From positions 1,240,001-1,304,000 of the forward strand of contig JAHLEZ010000017.1 in NCBI GenBank assembly GCA_020726505.1: 64,000 nucleotides of DNA, written 5' to 3'. Within the stretch, counting starts at the first letter, position 1; every line of letters begins with the position of its first letter. The notes under the pieces are model-generated. The model made no database searches. It saw nothing but the letters and a program-made list of their open reading frames with translations, and was not told where the DNA came from. Position numbers and translations under genes: made by a program. Origin of the DNA: Leptodontidium sp. MPI-SDFR-AT-0119. Taxonomy: Eukaryota; Ascomycota; Leotiomycetes; Helotiales; Leptodontidiaceae. Shown here in pieces: positions 1 to 10,432 of the stretch.

Positions 1-181
1 CAAGGCTGACATCCTTTTGTATATCATATATCAGTCAGTGCAAGTTTTACTCGGCCACCTTCTAATGTCGGATCAAAAAGAAACTCATACCAAGTAATTA
101 CAGTAGGAGAAATAACGCTCTTGCGAAGATCATTCCCAAGAGTCATGACTGACAACGCTTAACGCTTTTCCTAGGTAGGGT

Positions 182-191
182 CCGGTGTCGG
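182..191. promoter_or_regulatory. Leu3-type CCG-N4-CGG site
   Basis: The ten bases CCGGTGTCGG lie about 190 bp before the LEU2 start and fit the everted repeat CCG-N4-CGG bound by the Zn2Cys6 regulator Leu3 in yeast. Leu3 activates leucine genes when alpha-isopropylmalate is present. The match is exact for the two triplets. Such a short site can occur by chance, so its place in a LEU2 promoter is the main support. A TGACTC half-site (reverse strand, 140-145) could be a Gcn4/CpcA site. Confidence 0.45.
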
Positions 192-378
192 ACGCACCTT
201 CCCCGCATCAACGAGCAACCCCACAATTTAGGTACTACCTTACAAGTTACCTCCGTCTTCAAACTCAGACAAGAATATCTGCTAGAAGTTTTCGTCTTCC
301 TCGAAGTTTATGATCTCCTTTTAAGATACCAATCGTCGTATCGGTTGACCTACTCACTCTCAAACCTTTCGCCCGATC

Positions 379-1703
379 ATGGCATCCAAAGATTCCCCCG
401 CCTACCTAGCCACCAACCTAGTATCGCGAACAACTGCAACAAAGCTTCATTCCATCCTCCTTCTTCCAGGAGATGGCGTAGGCCCTGAAATTGCGGAAGA
501 GGCTCTCAAAGTCCTCTCAGCTGTCACGAAGATTTCTGGCGTCCAGTTCAGGGTCCGCAAGGCGCTGACAGGGGGCTGTAGCATTGATGCACATGGCACG
601 CCACTGACGGACGACGTGCTACAACTTGCCAAAGACAGCGATGCTATTCTTTTTGGTGCGGTCGGAGGTCCGAAATGGTAAGAAAAAGTCAACGGTGAGG
701 GATCATATATGAATTACTTGTAATTAACTTCATCAGGGGAGCTGGCGCAATCAGACCTGAAGCAGGGCTCCTCACTCTCCGCAAAGAGCTTTCCCTATTC
801 GCCAATCTTCGTCCTTGCAATCTACCATCAACTTCATTAACAAATCTCTCACCTCTTCGGCCCGAGATCATAGCTGGGACAGACTTCGTCATCGTCCGAG
901 AGAATTGTGGTGGCGCCTACTTCGGCACGAAAGTCGAGGAGGAAGACTTCGCAAGCGATCCATGGGCCTACTCGCGCTCAGAAATCGAACGCGTAGCTCG
1001 AATTGCAGCTAAACTGGCCCATGCCATGGGAAAGGAAAACCACAATCTGAGTTTCGACGGCAAGGGTGGTCCAACTCAGGTTATCAGCTGCGACAAGGCC
1101 AATGTCCTCGCCAGCTCGAGACTCTGGAGAAAGGTTATTACAGAGATTTATCAAAAAGAGTTCCCTGATATCAAATTGAGCCATCAACTTGCGGACAGTG
1201 CAGCAATGCTCATGATGAAAGCTCCAACCAGTTTCAATGGCGTAGTCGTTATGGACAACACTTTCGGGGATATTTTGAGTGATGTCGCGAGCGTGGTGCC
1301 TGGTAGCTTGGGATTATTACCGAGTGCCAGTTTGAGTGGATGGCTTGGAGAGGGAGACTCTGGGAAGCTTATGGGCTTATATGAACCTGTTCATGGAAGT
1401 GCACCTGATATCGCAGGCAAAGGAATTGTGAATCCAGCTGCCATGATCCTATCGGTGGCTATGATGTTGAAGTATTCATTCAATATGGTGAAAGAAGCGA
1501 AAGATATTGAGGCAGCAGTTGCAAAGGTTCTGGATTCAAAAGATGTCGGAGGACTAGAAGTTCGGACTGGGTGAGTCTCTTTGCAATTGGGAGTTTCCAG
1601 TTTGATGTTGACTAACTAATCTTGCAGCGATCTCGGAGGAAAAGCGAGCACGACGCAGTTGGGAGACGCCATTTGCGAAGTGCTCCTCAGCTCAACCAAG
1701 TGA
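379..1703 (+). CDS. LEU2: 3-isopropylmalate dehydrogenase, three exons
   Basis: Oxidises and decarboxylates 3-isopropylmalate with NAD in leucine synthesis. Exons 379-677, 737-1570 and 1628-1703 join to 402 residues. Intron 1 (59 bp) is gtaaga...catcag and splits the Trp codon of GGPKWG. Intron 2 (57 bp) is gtgagt...ttgcag with branch-like ctaac. Visible family blocks are the N-terminal LLPGDGVGPEI, RPEAGLLTLRKEL, the substrate-binding RENCGGAYFG (most members have RENTGGIYFG), DKANVLASSRLWRKV, MDNTFGDILSD, EPVHGSAPDIAGKG and a C-terminal DLGGKASTTQLGDAI. The usual length is about 365-380, so the roughly 25-residue N-terminal extension is slightly long. The Thr-to-Cys change and the unusual HNLSFDGKGG loop suggest a divergent paralogue rather than the main housekeeping copy; that is inference. 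No frame damage is seen. Confidence 0.93.
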
Positions 1704-1941
1704 ACAATAAATTAATTAATATGTTTGTTCTTTATATATTTTCCCTGTCCTATTCAATAGCCCCCTGCTGTACAACGATTGTGATCCAATCGGCCAAATA
1801 ACCCTGCATCATTATGCATGCTTGAGGCTCAGCTCAGCTACTTGTACTGGACGTCGAAAGTTGTCACGGCGCTGCATCAGTTCCGATTATATCCAACCCC
1901 AACCTGAGTTGAGTCCTTCCCAACACGCATTATCAAAACAA
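1704..1941. other. LEU2-HET intergenic spacer
   Basis: About 240 bp between the LEU2 stop and the chosen HET start. The HET frame stays open back to about 1822 but has no ATG before 1942, so this part is taken as 5' leader. AT-rich sequence just after 1703 probably holds the LEU2 polyadenylation region. Nothing else is seen. Confidence 0.5.
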
Positions 1942-4232
1942 ATGAGTTCATCCGCATCTCGAAATTTTGCCGAAAGGCAAGATATTGATCCACACAACCC
2001 GCCAGAAAATGTTCTCATAATCCCCGACGACAGCAGCCTGGCTGACGCCTTATTCATCCTCCTCGTCCGCCCTGGAGGGTACGAATTGATGGTCTGGCTA
2101 GCAACGAAGATAATTGTATCACGAAACATCCAAGTATGGATGGCAGATTTCGGAGATATCGTCAAAAGCGACATCGGACTTGCGCAGATGGTACGGGCAT
2201 TTGTGGCACTCATGATGCACATGACCCGCGAGAACGAGGACGTCGACCAATTCTCTGCTATCCTCAATGCGATACATCGGAGGATTGCAGTAGGGATGTA
2301 TAAAACCTTAGACCAATCAAAAAACGAAGTCAGGCTTCTGAGGATTCATCCAGTACCCGAAAACCAACCGCAGGAAAATGTCCAGGGGCATCCCGAGCTA
2401 GTATCATGTTCTCTAGAGATTCACTCACTTGACGATCAAGACTTGAAATTCGATGCTCTCTCTTATGTGTGGGGTGACTCAATTCAAGTCTTACCGGTCT
2501 TCATCGATGGAAAGGTCTTCCTCGTTACGCGGAATCTGTTCGAGGCACTGGAGACATTCAGAAATAACAACACGCTGCCTTCTCTGCTATGGGTCGATGC
2601 TATTTGCATCAATCAGCAGGATAGCCAGGAACGTAACCATCAAGTGACACTCATGGCTAGACTGTACAGTCAAGCAGAGAAAGTACGAATCTGGATTGGG
2701 CCAGAGACGGAACATACGGCAGTCCTGTTCGACAAGCTGGAAGACTGTGGCGGGGATCAAAATCGACCCGGTGCCGGGATCATGAAAGCAATCCACCTCG
2801 CCGATGTCGAAAGCGGCAGTATCCACGGATTACTTGACCTACTCTCTCGGAAATGGTGGACGAGGCTTTGGGTGGTTCAGGAAGCCGGTCTGGCTAAAGA
2901 CCCTCGCATTCATTGCGGTAGCCAGGAATTCGACTTCCGCCGTCTGGAGGACATTCTCGTGAATTTGACAACAATGATTGGGGAGAAGGAGAGAAGTTCG
3001 CCAGCGTACGGGGCATTGTCTCAGTCCGCCCTTGCGCAAGTCCAGCGATTGTCTTTCACACTGGATATGACTCGATACGGGGGGAATATGAACCCTACAA
3101 ATCTGCTAGACAGTACTTCTCATTGCGACTCAACAGTTCCACATGACCGACTGTACGCATTGCTGGGATTACTTCCCCCTACCCTTGAAATCATACCAGC
3201 CTACGAAGCCAGTGTCGAGGAGGTTTTTGAGTCAGCAGCGTTCAGAATCATGCAATGGTCAGGCAGTCTTGATCTGTTGCGAATCACGGCTTTGATGCAC
3301 AACAGAAAGCTAGATCTACCATCCTGGGTTCCTGAGCTCGGCAACACTGTAGATGGTCTGAATTTGTACAAGAGTGCCGCACAGTTCAAAGCAGATATGG
3401 GAGCATCGTGCTCGGTATCTCAAGAACGACCCCGTCGATTGACAATTAGGGTATTGATCTTTGATGAGGTAGCGGCAAGCATTGAGCTTCTTCCTCTCCA
3501 TACAGATCGTCCTAACCCTAGCACCCTTGACCACGTTCGACAAAGGCTGAAGGCTTGTCGCGAATTCGTCCAATACCATCTCCCCACTCATGAGATAGAC
3601 GACTTCACATTCTGGCAGGCTCTATCAACAGATAAAGTTCTGAGGCCTGGTCTCGGCGCCAGACGGTGGAACGAAGATAAGCGAAATTCTGGTCTAGAAA
3701 TTGAATGGAGCCGTTTCATCCAGGATGACAGCTATATCATGGAGGAAGATACAAAGAACCTTCTCATGTCCTCAATCTGGGCCGCACATTCCCATTCTCG
3801 GCTTTTTGTTACGACTGGCGGCCGTCTAGGAATTGTTGATGGCTCTGTAATTGAGAGGGGAGATGTCTTAGTTATCTTAGCTGGGTCAAAAGAGCCTGCT
3901 GTTCTTCGTCCCGCGCCAGAAGACGGTCTTCGGGCGTTTAAATTTGTCCAGAATTGTTATTGTCAAGGTCAGTAACTTAAGGAACAATACTAAACTTATT
4001 TTGGTTAAGCTCACAAGGTTTCCTAGGCGTCATGGATGGAGAGGCTGTCGTTGAGGCGTATGAAAAAAGGAACGGGAAAGACGAATCACTGGCTCGGAGT
4101 CTTCGAGACGCCTCAGTAGCAAATCGAAGCTCGGCGACACGGTACAAGTTTCGGGATTCACAATCGGCAGATTTTTGGGTGAGATTACAGGAGGGGATTG
4201 ATCCGTTGTTTGTGCCTACTGTTCTGATGTGA
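1942..4232 (+). CDS. HET-domain protein (heterokaryon incompatibility type)
   Basis: Exons 1942-3967 and 4018-4232 give 746 residues. The 50-bp intron (gtcagt...cacaag, branch-like tactaaac) is needed: without it the protein stops early and loses the family's usual FLGVMDGEAVVEAY end. The HET domain runs from about residue 169 (FDALSYVWGD) through LWVDAICINQQD near 218 to RIWIGPE, followed by WWTRLWVVQEAGLA and DRLYALLGLLPP, all typical of the family. HET domains trigger cell death when incompatible fungal cells fuse; the partner of this one cannot be read from the sequence. The start is the first ATG in frame. The gene looks intact, unlike its two HET relatives at 4590-4976 and 14064-16223. 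Confidence 0.9.
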
Positions 4233-4589
4233 GACTGCCATTTCCAAGTCCCGGGATGTCTACCATGCAGATAACAGCTATCGATTCTCTGTTCACTCAT
4301 TTTACTTTGCTCAAAGACTCTTATGCATTCTCAACTGCTAGTGTTTGGCCTAGATTTCGCTTAAAATATGGATCGTTAGGAAAGATCACTGCGAAAGTAA
4401 ACAATGCATGGGATTGATAGGAAATAGACGGGCATCAAGCTCCAATACTATTGCCTTTTGTATAAAGCAATCGCTTTAAAAGGCTGGAAATGTTATTAGA
4501 TCCTACAATGTTGCTGGTCTTTTTCAATTTAGTCAATCATTGGACAGCTTTGCATGGGTGCCTTAGGTTGTGAACTCGAAATTGAGCTG
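4233..4589. other. Spacer without gene
   Basis: About 360 bp between the HET gene and the HET relic. Short open frames here have no recognisable content. Probably the 3' region of the HET gene. Confidence 0.5.
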
Positions 4590-4976
4590 GCTGCAAGATT
4601 TCAACCCTAAGAAGGAAACTGCTGAACCACTTGAGACTCTCGGCGAGAGAAATCTAGACATCCATTTCGACAAGTGGCATGATATTGTGGCACAGTACAC
4701 GGAGTGCTTATTGACTTGCCCCCCTCCAAACTAGTTGCCATTGCCGGAATCGCAGCTCGGATATTTAATGAGGTGCGAGCGGCGCCGGACGAGTACATGC
4801 AAGGGCTGTGGAAAGGAGATCTGCTGGGGATTTGGCAACATGTATTTCAATCGTTTAGGTTTTCCTCCAAAAGATTGTTTAAAGGTGTTTCAATGAGAAA
4901 GAACAGCAAGGACTGGGATGAGCGTTTCTATATAAAGGCTGATCCGGTAAAAGGGTTTGTGGTTGAGCTTGTGTGA
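4590..4976 (+). pseudogene. C-terminal relic of a second HET-domain gene
   Basis: Two frames carry pieces of the tail typical of HET proteins. Upstream one reads WHDIVAQYTECLLT (from 4675). After a frame change near 4710 the other reads LPPSKLVAIAGIAARIF and DEYMQGLWKGDLLGIW. In the family these blocks are continuous (IVxxYSxCxLT, then DKLVAIAGIA and DEYLAGLW). The N-terminal HET domain is missing, so this is a truncated, frameshifted remnant lying directly behind an intact HET gene. It could instead be a duplicated tail, but the frameshift argues against function. Confidence 0.7.
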
Positions 4977-5468
4977 GAGGTGCCGGGTGAGGTTACTGGG
5001 GTGAATTATGAAATAGTTTGGTAGGCTGATAGTATTTTGAGGAGGCCTCAGAGCTTCGCGGCATTCCCTTGTGTTGCTTTGGCTGCTATCGTTCATCATT
5101 GTGTGTGTAGGTATTGCGAGGCACAAGAATACTAGAGGACATTGCAAAGCAGTAGCATAGAGAAGCAAATTGAGAATTGTGATGGGTATAATGGTATTCT
5201 CGCAATCGATTCTTCGAAAACTATCATGATTCTTCAACTATGATTGCCGTGATGCAAGAAAGAATGGTTCATCTGCCATATGAAATGGAACAAACCAACA
5301 CGAACGGCCAATGCAATATCCATGCTAGGGAAAGCTTCAAGACAGGATCCCATCTCTTTTTTCAATCTTCGTTGAGCTGGTGCGTTTCTACACAGAGATC
5401 CCGTAGAACGACTCTTGTTCTCATCTTGGCGTAAGGGGTTGCAGGTACCTCGCTGCGGTTGCTCGTCA
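4977..5468. other. Spacer without recognised gene
   Basis: About 490 bp between the HET relic and the stop of the minus-strand F-box gene. Small open frames on both strands show no family features. Composition is ordinary, not RIP-like. Confidence 0.45.
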
Positions 5469-7313
5469 TCAGTTCCATCTCAAAGCATTTGAAACAAATC
5501 TCCCAAGTCTCTGGGGCACAGAATTTTCCTTGCGGTACGCCTTGTATGCATGTAAGTCCTGAAGTCGTCCCCATGCCTTCCAATCCTCCATTGTAAGCGG
5601 CCCTTCAAGGGCAACCTTGATTGACAATTCAGTTGCATTGTTGGCCGGCCCTCTCTCCTTGCTTGATAATTTGGACAATCGAGTAAGCTCCGCGTTCATC
5701 TCTATACTCAGTTGCGGACACGTCACTGTGACATACCCGTCGGCCGCATCGCCGTCACATATCGACACTTTGCACAGGAAGTAGACGGAATTCTGCAACT
5801 CCCAGGAAGGATCTCCAAAGATGTGGCTGGCTCTTCCTGGGATACCTGAGTGGAGCTTAAGGGACTGAATGTTGCTGCTCCTTTGGTGGAGATAGTTGAA
5901 GAGTTCGCGGGCTGCAGAAACGGTCAGATGTGGCGTTTGGGAAGCAGCCCATCTATTACTAAGCTCGAACCATAGTTCGACAACTTTGAGGCTCGGAAAC
6001 TTCGCAATTATGTCGAGCGAGCTATAGGGCCAGGCGTTCTTTTTTGTGTCCCTGGCGATATCGAGGATTAGCTCCGCAAGATACGGGAGGCTTTGGCACA
6101 AAATTACTAGATCTGTATCGGCTAGGAAAATTCTAGGATTGTGCTTAGACTCTTGGTGATGTATCGTCAATTTGCGTAGTGCTGCTCCATGACGGATGAT
6201 TGGACTCGGTTGGTTAGAAATATGCCCCCAGCTTGGAATGCTCAAAACCTCTAAAGTTGTCGGGATTCCCTCAAGAAATTCGGATTTGTCCCAATATTCC
6301 TCCTCGAGGACGACTTCTTTGAGGAGTGTCAGTTTTGGCGCTATTTTTAGTGCCAAGTCTTTGGGGATGTCGTTCAACTTTCGCAACTGCGTCCAGTTGA
6401 ACTTCTCGGCCCAGTAATCAACTTCACTACCCTTTTCGGGATATCCAGCACAATAGACAGCTTTTATAGAGACGAGGTGAGGTGTAGGTTCGCGACCCCA
6501 AGGATACATAGTGACACCGAGTTCCTCTAACGCAAGAGGTTTCTCGCCACCGGAAAAGCCTAAGCCGCAGTACGGTGCTCCAGGCAATGGGCCATCCCCC
6601 ATACCATGAGGAGGCGTACAAATTGGACCAACATATAGCAGTGGGATCCGGGTCAGCCATGGGCATGAGAGAAGTACTTCCTTTAGGGCACGCATCTTCT
6701 CGCTACAAACAAATTCGACCTGGAGGCCCAGGTGAACAGATAACGAGAAGAGGTTCTGGTTGCCTACGAGTGCCATGAAACGTTCGCGCACCTGGTCGTC
6801 TGTTCCACCACGGCCAGTGATGGAAACATGAAGCCGTGTTTGCGCGGGAATTCGATCACGCAGGATATGGGGGAAGGTCCCTAGACAGCTCCAATGCAGG
6901 TCTCGCAAGCCGGCCATGGCTGACATCAAGTCTGCCAGGCGGACCAGGATGTCGTCATCTTCTTGCGTGTAACTACCGCCGCTCAGTTCGATGACACGCA
7001 CGGCGGGTTGCAGGCGGTTGCGTTCAAGAATGTCGAGCAGGCTCAATGCATGTCTGTGCTGGCCTAGGTCGATGGCTACCGTGTGGTGCTGGACATATCG
7101 CGTCTTCTCGTACAAGGTGGAATTGATCGTGGCTAGCGTGCGCAAATCAATGTCATCGACGTAGTTGAGGATGAGCCGCAACGCCTCATCGGGTAGCTGT
7201 GCGATTGATGGCCGTTCTGGGTAGATGGGGATTGCCACACGTGCCGTGATGCGCTGAGGTACCCGTGCAAGCTGTTGTTGACGCTTGCTGAAAACATGTC
7301 GGATGCGAGCCAT
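5469..7313 (-). CDS. F-box-like protein with leucine-rich C-terminal part
   Basis: A single exon of 614 residues starting at ATG 7313 (MARIRHVFSKRQQQ). Residues about 36-75 (IAQLPDEALRLILNYVDD, then LRTLATINSTLYEKTRY) fit the F-box pattern of LPxExLxxI followed by a short helix and a conserved Tyr/Arg end. The rest has irregular Leu-rich stretches such as LTRIPLLYV, LKEVVLEEEYW, LEVLSIPSWG and LKVVELWFEL, as in fungal F-box/LRR proteins. F-box proteins hand substrates to SCF ubiquitin ligases; the substrate here is unknown. The gene has normal codon use and no stops. An AT microsatellite lies about 115 bp upstream. Confidence 0.7.
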   Translation of the reverse strand: MARIRHVFSKRQQQLARVPQRITARVAIPIYPERPSIAQLPDEALRLILNYVDDIDLRTLATINSTLYEKTRYVQHHTVAIDLGQHRHALSLLDILERNRLQPAVRVIELSGGSYTQEDDDILVRLADLMSAMAGLRDLHWSCLGTFPHILRDRIPAQTRLHVSITGRGGTDDQVRERFMALVGNQNLFSLSVHLGLQVEFVCSEKMRALKEVLLSCPWLTRIPLLYVGPICTPPHGMGDGPLPGAPYCGLGFSGGEKPLALEELGVTMYPWGREPTPHLVSIKAVYCAGYPEKGSEVDYWAEKFNWTQLRKLNDIPKDLALKIAPKLTLLKEVVLEEEYWDKSEFLEGIPTTLEVLSIPSWGHISNQPSPIIRHGAALRKLTIHHQESKHNPRIFLADTDLVILCQSLPYLAELILDIARDTKKNAWPYSSLDIIAKFPSLKVVELWFELSNRWAASQTPHLTVSAARELFNYLHQRSSNIQSLKLHSGIPGRASHIFGDPSWELQNSVYFLCKVSICDGDAADGYVTVTCPQLSIEMNAELTRLSKLSSKERGPANNATELSIKVALEGPLTMEDWKAWGRLQDLHAYKAYRKENSVPQRLGRFVSNALRWN

Positions 7314-7426
7314 AGGTCCGAGGGACGGGATTGTGAGTTGTTGTAGTTGTTGTTGTTGAAGGATGAAAGTTGATGGCGGGCACGATGAAAGAAGTAGAGT
7401 CAGTTAGTTTTCGGAGAAGCAGTGCA

Positions 7427-7453
7427 ATATATATATATATTTCTATATATATA
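7427..7453. repeat. AT microsatellite
   Basis: Two short runs of TA repeats (around 7428-7440 and 7443-7453) separated by ttctat, in the 5' flank of the F-box-like gene. Confidence 0.8.
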
Positions 7454-8640
7454 GCCTTGGACGAAATGCACGGGCCAAATTCAGGGGTGCTTTAGCGAGT
7501 GAGTACAGTAAGCAGTGTCGTGGCGGAGCAGCAGGCGGCACGAGCGAAAGAGAGCTGTCTTGTATTATTAGGTAGAAAATGCGAAGTTTCTCTATTTTTA
7601 TCGTGCCTCGTGCGGTTGCCATCGTACATTCGGAACACCAGGTACAGATTTGTTTTTGGGACGGCCAACAACCAAACGACCTCGTTTAATTCCTTTGGTC
7701 TGTTTACAATGCACTAGCTCTTAGAAAACCATCTGCTTTCTTCCTCGTACTCAGCGAGAAAAAGTAGAAGTCATCAACTATACATGATGCTTCAAGGCAT
7801 TTTGGGTAGTGGGATGCTCAGTACGCGTGTTGAAAACAACAGCTAATAAGCACCTACTTGAAGGAACCACACACTTTTCAACCACCTTCACGGGCAGGGG
7901 CAAAATACTTTACAGGGGGCAAAAACTTGTTCTAAATAAGACCTTTCTTGCTCATACAACATTTGCTCTCGACAAGCATGGCTGTCCCTTCCAAACTCCA
8001 CCTGAATGCCCATCTAAGTCCCAGAAACTCAAGACACGAAATCAAAACTAACCCCCAATGGACTACACACTGCCACTCATTCCCATCCGACCCTTACTTA
8101 GATTTTGGCAGCGGTAAAGCAAAGCAGGATATAGAGCCCCATGTTATTGGCAGGAATTTGTTAGAACTAACATCGGTACAGCCAGTTTCCTGGTTCGAAC
8201 TGATGCCGTTAGAAGCCCCGGTATAGTCGTCGTTAGTAAAGAGGGTATAGAAGCCATTACGGATAAAAAATGAGGCAGGGTCGCTAAATGTGCCGGCAGA
8301 GCACGGCTTACTTGGGTTTCTTCTGCCTTAGTCGAAAAATCCGCAGCTATATGAGGTATCCTGCGGCGTATCGCGCCGGAGGCCAATACAAGGCTCGTTC
8401 GGCGTTTGTTCGCTAGTGCCATCAAGGGAGTACTAGAAGGAAGGAGGATATCAGTAAATACTACTTGTGCGAAGGGGGAGTTATAAGCGAGGATAGACTT
8501 ACATAATTGAAGTCTTAGGCGGTTTCTCTTTCCTTGCAGCTAGCGTCATACACTGCTAAAAGCCAAGTTGAAGTTGGCGCTAGTGGTAATACACTAGTGG
8601 GTTCTACTAGAATAACTATTATATAACCGGAATCTCGACA
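7454..8640. other. Gene-poor stretch, possible transposon remnant
   Basis: About 1.2 kb with no recognisable gene. On the minus strand a frame from about 8425 to 8144 encodes about 93 residues of Ser/Leu/Arg-rich protein that I do not recognise. The minus-strand sequence starting near 8640 (tgtcgagattccgg) resembles the start of a fungal LTR, but I found no second copy or target-site duplication here. Confidence 0.3.
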
Positions 8641-9330
8641 CCTCCCACCCATCAAGTCCACGTGATCTCGCGCCGCCTTCTCTCAGGCTAGCTCAGGCCC
8701 GGCTCAACTTCGGCTCATGTCTACTCAGGCCTGCTCACCTATCTCACCAGACATCGTCAACTTTTAACGAGGGATCCGAAAAGGCCCCCTTTCCTAGCCA
8801 GGGATCCTAAATCTATTCCCGCTACACTTTCACAACCTATATCAGCCAAAACTCATTCCCAAAGAGTTATCCCCATCTTCCCGACATCATATAAAATGTG
8901 CACATCCTAGGACATTTTCTTGCGTCTTACTTAGATGTGTTAGACACCGTTCTCTTGCGGTTTACCTGGGGTTTCGTACTCTATAAATGGCTGTCCCCCT
9001 CTTGCCTTCATATATTTTCTCCTCCATCTTCTCCTCCCTCTTCTCTCACATCTCCTCTCACATCTCCTCTCACATCTCCTCTCACATCTTCTCACACATC
9101 CCTTTACCCATCATCCCCTCTCACATCTTCTCACCTTCTTCTCATCCTCCTCCCATCCTCTTCTCATCCTCTTCTCATCCTCTCCTCACTTTATCTCCAA
9201 TCCCTCCCATTCCTCAAGCAAGACCTTCTTTTCTCGTTTCTACTACAGACCACATCTCATCCGCGCCTACACACCATAAGCACCGAGCAGGCAAGGGGGG
9301 GGGGCGGGGTGTAGGAGAGGACTAAATCCA
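8641..9330. other. GC-rich flank and pyrimidine-rich tract
   Basis: Non-coding by appearance. 8680-8740 has several CTCAGGC/GCTCA-like words. From about 8996 to 9205 the plus strand is almost all C and T, with tandem tctcacatctcc units near 9045-9090 and tcttctcatcc units near 9150-9185. A run of ten G lies near 9296-9305. The open frames across the tract are low-complexity and are not called as genes. Confidence 0.6.
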
Positions 9331-10432
9331 GACGAACGCATAGAGGTAGCCCTAAGGGATGGGCTCTCCAAGGACAGGTCCGGGATCAATAGCAATCCCG
9401 TTTACAAAAAACTTAAAAAAGAAACCAGTTAACCACAGTACGACACGATGTGGGATTTTTGGAAGCGTGCGTTCTCAATATCACCAAGTCAAGAATAGCA
9501 AGTACTAACACATCATAAGTATGAAAAGAAATATCCAGGATCAGACTTACGTAACATGGAAAACATGAAGTATATCGCTAAAGCTGTAGTACGCTTAACC
9601 CCTAGTAGACTGGATAAAAAGACAAAAAGAGCAATTGTTAAAACGATACGGAACAAGATGCGAAAACTCATGTCGATATAACAGCGCAAGACTAACTTCC
9701 CGACATTGCCTCAGTCTAACACAAGTGTTTGTCTAAGTCACCGCGAGGCTAGGGATGAAAAGCAAAATTTTATTGTAATCAGCCAGCGATACGTCTTTAT
9801 AGATTATAAAAATAGGGGAGAGAACTACTAGCCTAAAGATCCGTCACTGAGTTGACTTATTACCCGGCCAAAAGGTCGAAACAGGGTACTTGGAGGTTGC
9901 GTGCTAGTATATATTTGGTTTACTAGATCGCTGCGCTGGAGAGTATGAGATATCTTGGCCCCGATTCGTGGGAAATAAGTGATTATATAATTAAAAGATT
10001 AAATATTCACTTGCGTGAGGATGTGAAATTCTAGAGGGTGAGTTTTGGATCAATGGGTTCTCTAAGGTAGCGGGATCAGGCTAGATAGCAAGTCAATTTC
10101 ATCAACAGAGATTACATTGGCAAAGCACTCAAATAAATTTTCGAGTAAACATCTTTTGTGACCGGCAAGCCTAAAACTACTAGGTAAGAAATCGTGAGGG
10201 TCCAGAAACAAAACAAAAATTACAAGCAAAAGAAAGACCAGACCAGGATCTAAGCAAAATAAGACTACCGTTTAAGCCGTAGACAAGATAACAAAGTTTA
10301 TTGCCCTACAACAAAGACCGTAACTTCTAGATAAAGGTTAGTGCCGTTTAAATATTTTGAAATCATGTGCTAACCTACAAGGCTCCCTGGCTATTGTCTA
10401 TCTCGGCTCCATCGTGTAGTAAAAGTAATACA
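9331..10432. other. Gene-free, AT-rich stretch
   Basis: About 1.1 kb of AT-rich sequence with no long open frame on either strand. It lies behind the 3' end of the SNF2 pseudogene. Two related stretches (about 9356-9410 and 10033-10090) share words such as gggttctc and gcgggatca, so old repeats may be present. Nothing else is seen. Confidence 0.4.

Noticed and set aside
447..1187. Minus-strand frames over LEU2
   Set aside because: Shadows of the real coding strand, which shows clear enzyme motifs and splice sites.
7809..8226. Plus-strand frames of 80-92 codons
   Set aside because: No recognisable motifs. They overlap each other in different frames and lie in a region with possible transposon remnants.
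8898..9325. Two overlapping plus-strand frames of 112-138 codons
   Set aside because: Both exist only because the pyrimidine tract lacks stop codons. The content is low-complexity Ser/Leu/Pro.
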